From positions 1-6,768 of the forward strand of contig JAIEQT010000165.1 of NCBI GenBank assembly GCA_019747455.1: a DNA stretch of 6,768 nucleotides. Direction: 5' to 3'. Every line of letters begins with the position of its first letter. The stretch's first letter is position 1. The stretch comes from Chitinophagaceae bacterium (GTDB taxonomy: Bacteria; Bacteroidota; Bacteroidia; Chitinophagales; Chitinophagaceae). Of the stretch, positions 5,757 through 6,768 are shown piece after piece. The notes under the pieces are model-generated. The model made no database searches. It had not been told where the DNA came from and saw only the letters and a list, made by a program, of their open reading frames with translations. The position numbers were made by a program, and so were the translations under genes.

Positions 5757-6768
5757 AAATATCAATTGCTTCTCCATAAGCTGCAGCTGTAGCTTCTTTT
5801 AAACCTTCACTCATAGTTGGGTGTGGGTGAACAGCATTTAATATTTCGTGAGCAGTTGTTTCTAACTTACGGGCAACAACTGCTTCTGCGATCATTTCAG
5901 TAACATTAGTGCCGATCATATGACAACCGAGGAATTCACCATATTTGGCATCGTAAATCACCTTCACAAATCCGTCTGTTGCGCCTGCAGCACTTGCTTT
6001 ACCGCTCGCCATAAAAGGAAATTTACCTACTTTAATTTCGTAGCCGGCCTCTTTCGCAGCTTTCTCTGTATACCCCACGCTTGCAATCTCAGGAGTACAG
6101 TAAGTACATCCCGGAATGTTATTATAGTCCATAACATCAGGCAGGTGATGAATTTTCTTTTCATTATAGGCCATGTGCTCAGCCGCATTGATACCTTCTT
6201 TAGCAGCAACATGAGCTAATGCTTGTCCGGGTGAACAATCCCCAATAGCATAAATACCCGGCACAGATGTTTGTTGATATTTATCTACGATGATCTTTCC
6301 TTTTTCTGTTTTGATACCATTTTCTTCCAGCCCGATATTTTCGATATTTGCCACTACACCTACAGCACTTAATACAATATCAGCTTCTAGTGTAACGGTA
6401 GATCCATCTTGTTTTTTTACTAAAGCGCGAACACCTGCTCCACTGGTATCAACAGATTCAACAGAAGCATTGGTCATAATATCAATACCTTGTTTCTTGT
6501 ATTGCTTTTCCAATTCTTTAGAAATATCTTCATCTTCTACCGGAACAATTCTGGGTAAAAATTCAACGATCGTAACTTTTGTACCCATGCTATTGTAAAC
6601 GTATGCGAACTCTACGCCTATGGCACCGCTACCAACAATGATCATGCTTTTAGGCTGGTTGGGTAGCACCATCGCTTCGCGATAGCCAATCACTTTTTGT
6701 CCGTCTTGTTTTAAATTTGGCAACTCACGAGAGCGTCCGCCGGTAGCGATAACGATATATTTAGCCTC
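5755..6768 (-). CDS. lpd: Dihydrolipoyl dehydrogenase (N-terminus missing)
   Basis: The E3 flavoprotein reoxidises dihydrolipoamide with NAD+ in pyruvate or 2-oxoglutarate dehydrogenase complexes and in glycine cleavage. The frame is open to the right edge, giving 337 residues of the usual 465-475; the FAD-binding N-terminus and redox-active disulfide lie outside. Visible in order are IATGGRSRELP (ending the first FAD domain), the NAD-binding IIVGSGAIGVEFA, the second FAD motif IYAIGDCSPGQALAHVAAKEG, and the C-terminal interface motif HPHPTMSEGLKEAT. The second His of that motif (codon 5821-5823) and the Glu five residues later are the catalytic pair. A TTG at 6723 is an internal leucine codon and not a start, since the conserved ATGGR segment precedes it in frame. 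An additional CTYC pair occurs in the interface domain where many homologues have VVYTHPE-like residues. The C-terminal end at 5755 is complete. Confidence 0.95.
   Translation of the reverse strand, partial: EAKYIVIATGGRSRELPNLKQDGQKVIGYREAMVLPNQPKSMIIVGSGAIGVEFAYVYNSMGTKVTIVEFLPRIVPVEDEDISKELEKQYKKQGIDIMTNASVESVDTSGAGVRALVKKQDGSTVTLEADIVLSAVGVVANIENIGLEENGIKTEKGKIIVDKYQQTSVPGIYAIGDCSPGQALAHVAAKEGINAAEHMAYNEKKIHHLPDVMDYNNIPGCTYCTPEIASVGYTEKAAKEAGYEIKVGKFPFMASGKASAAGATDGFVKVIYDAKYGEFLGCHMIGTNVTEMIAEAVVARKLETTAHEILNAVHPHPTMSEGLKEATAAAYGEAIDI

Noticed and set aside
5920..6598. Plus-strand open frames at 5920-6219 and 6290-6598
   Set aside because: They are antisense to well-conserved lpd coding sequence and show no family resemblance.
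5755..6723. A complete dihydrolipoyl dehydrogenase starting at a TTG at 6723
   Set aside because: The frame continues to the edge with the conserved EAKYIVIATGGRSRE segment upstream, so the TTG is an internal leucine codon.

Overview
The window looks like chromosomal sequence from a Bacteroidota bacterium. It is AT-rich. Its promoter-like sites match the TAnnTTTG -7 element of that phylum, and the genes lack obvious Shine-Dalgarno sites. The protein families also fit: a short-chain-type threonine dehydrogenase, a DUF4197 lipobox-less secreted protein, and a soluble multi-PAS protein ending in a bare histidine-kinase dimerisation domain. A member of the Chitinophagaceae or a relative is my guess, but nothing here proves genus or family. 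KDO8P synthase shows a Gram-negative cell making LPS-type inner core sugar.

Layout. 1-697 (minus, cut by the left edge): L-threonine 3-dehydrogenase of the SDR type. 698-818: divergent intergenic region with a -7-like site for the dehydrogenase and two short heptamer arrays. 819-2932 (plus): a two-gene unit, kdsA followed by an APC-family amino acid permease, joined by a TAATG stop/start overlap. 2933-2998: short spacer with a good Bacteroidota-type promoter. 2999-3715 (plus): exported DUF4197 protein. 3716-5527 (minus): cytoplasmic protein with four PAS domains and a DHp domain but no kinase catalytic domain, converging on the DUF4197 gene with no gap. 5528-5754: 227 bp spacer dominated by two heptanucleotide tandem arrays. 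5755-6768 (minus, cut by the right edge): dihydrolipoyl dehydrogenase.

The metabolic genes are mostly housekeeping and do not form one pathway. A loose link exists (threonine oxidation leads to glycine, and dihydrolipoyl dehydrogenase serves glycine cleavage as well as 2-oxoacid dehydrogenases), but they are not in one operon. The two least ordinary things are the heptamer repeat family, which appears at several places and in both orientations, and the PAS-DHp protein, which has a phospho-accepting histidine motif without an ATPase domain. I saw no insertion sequence, CRISPR array, tRNA or rRNA, and no clear defence or mobile system.
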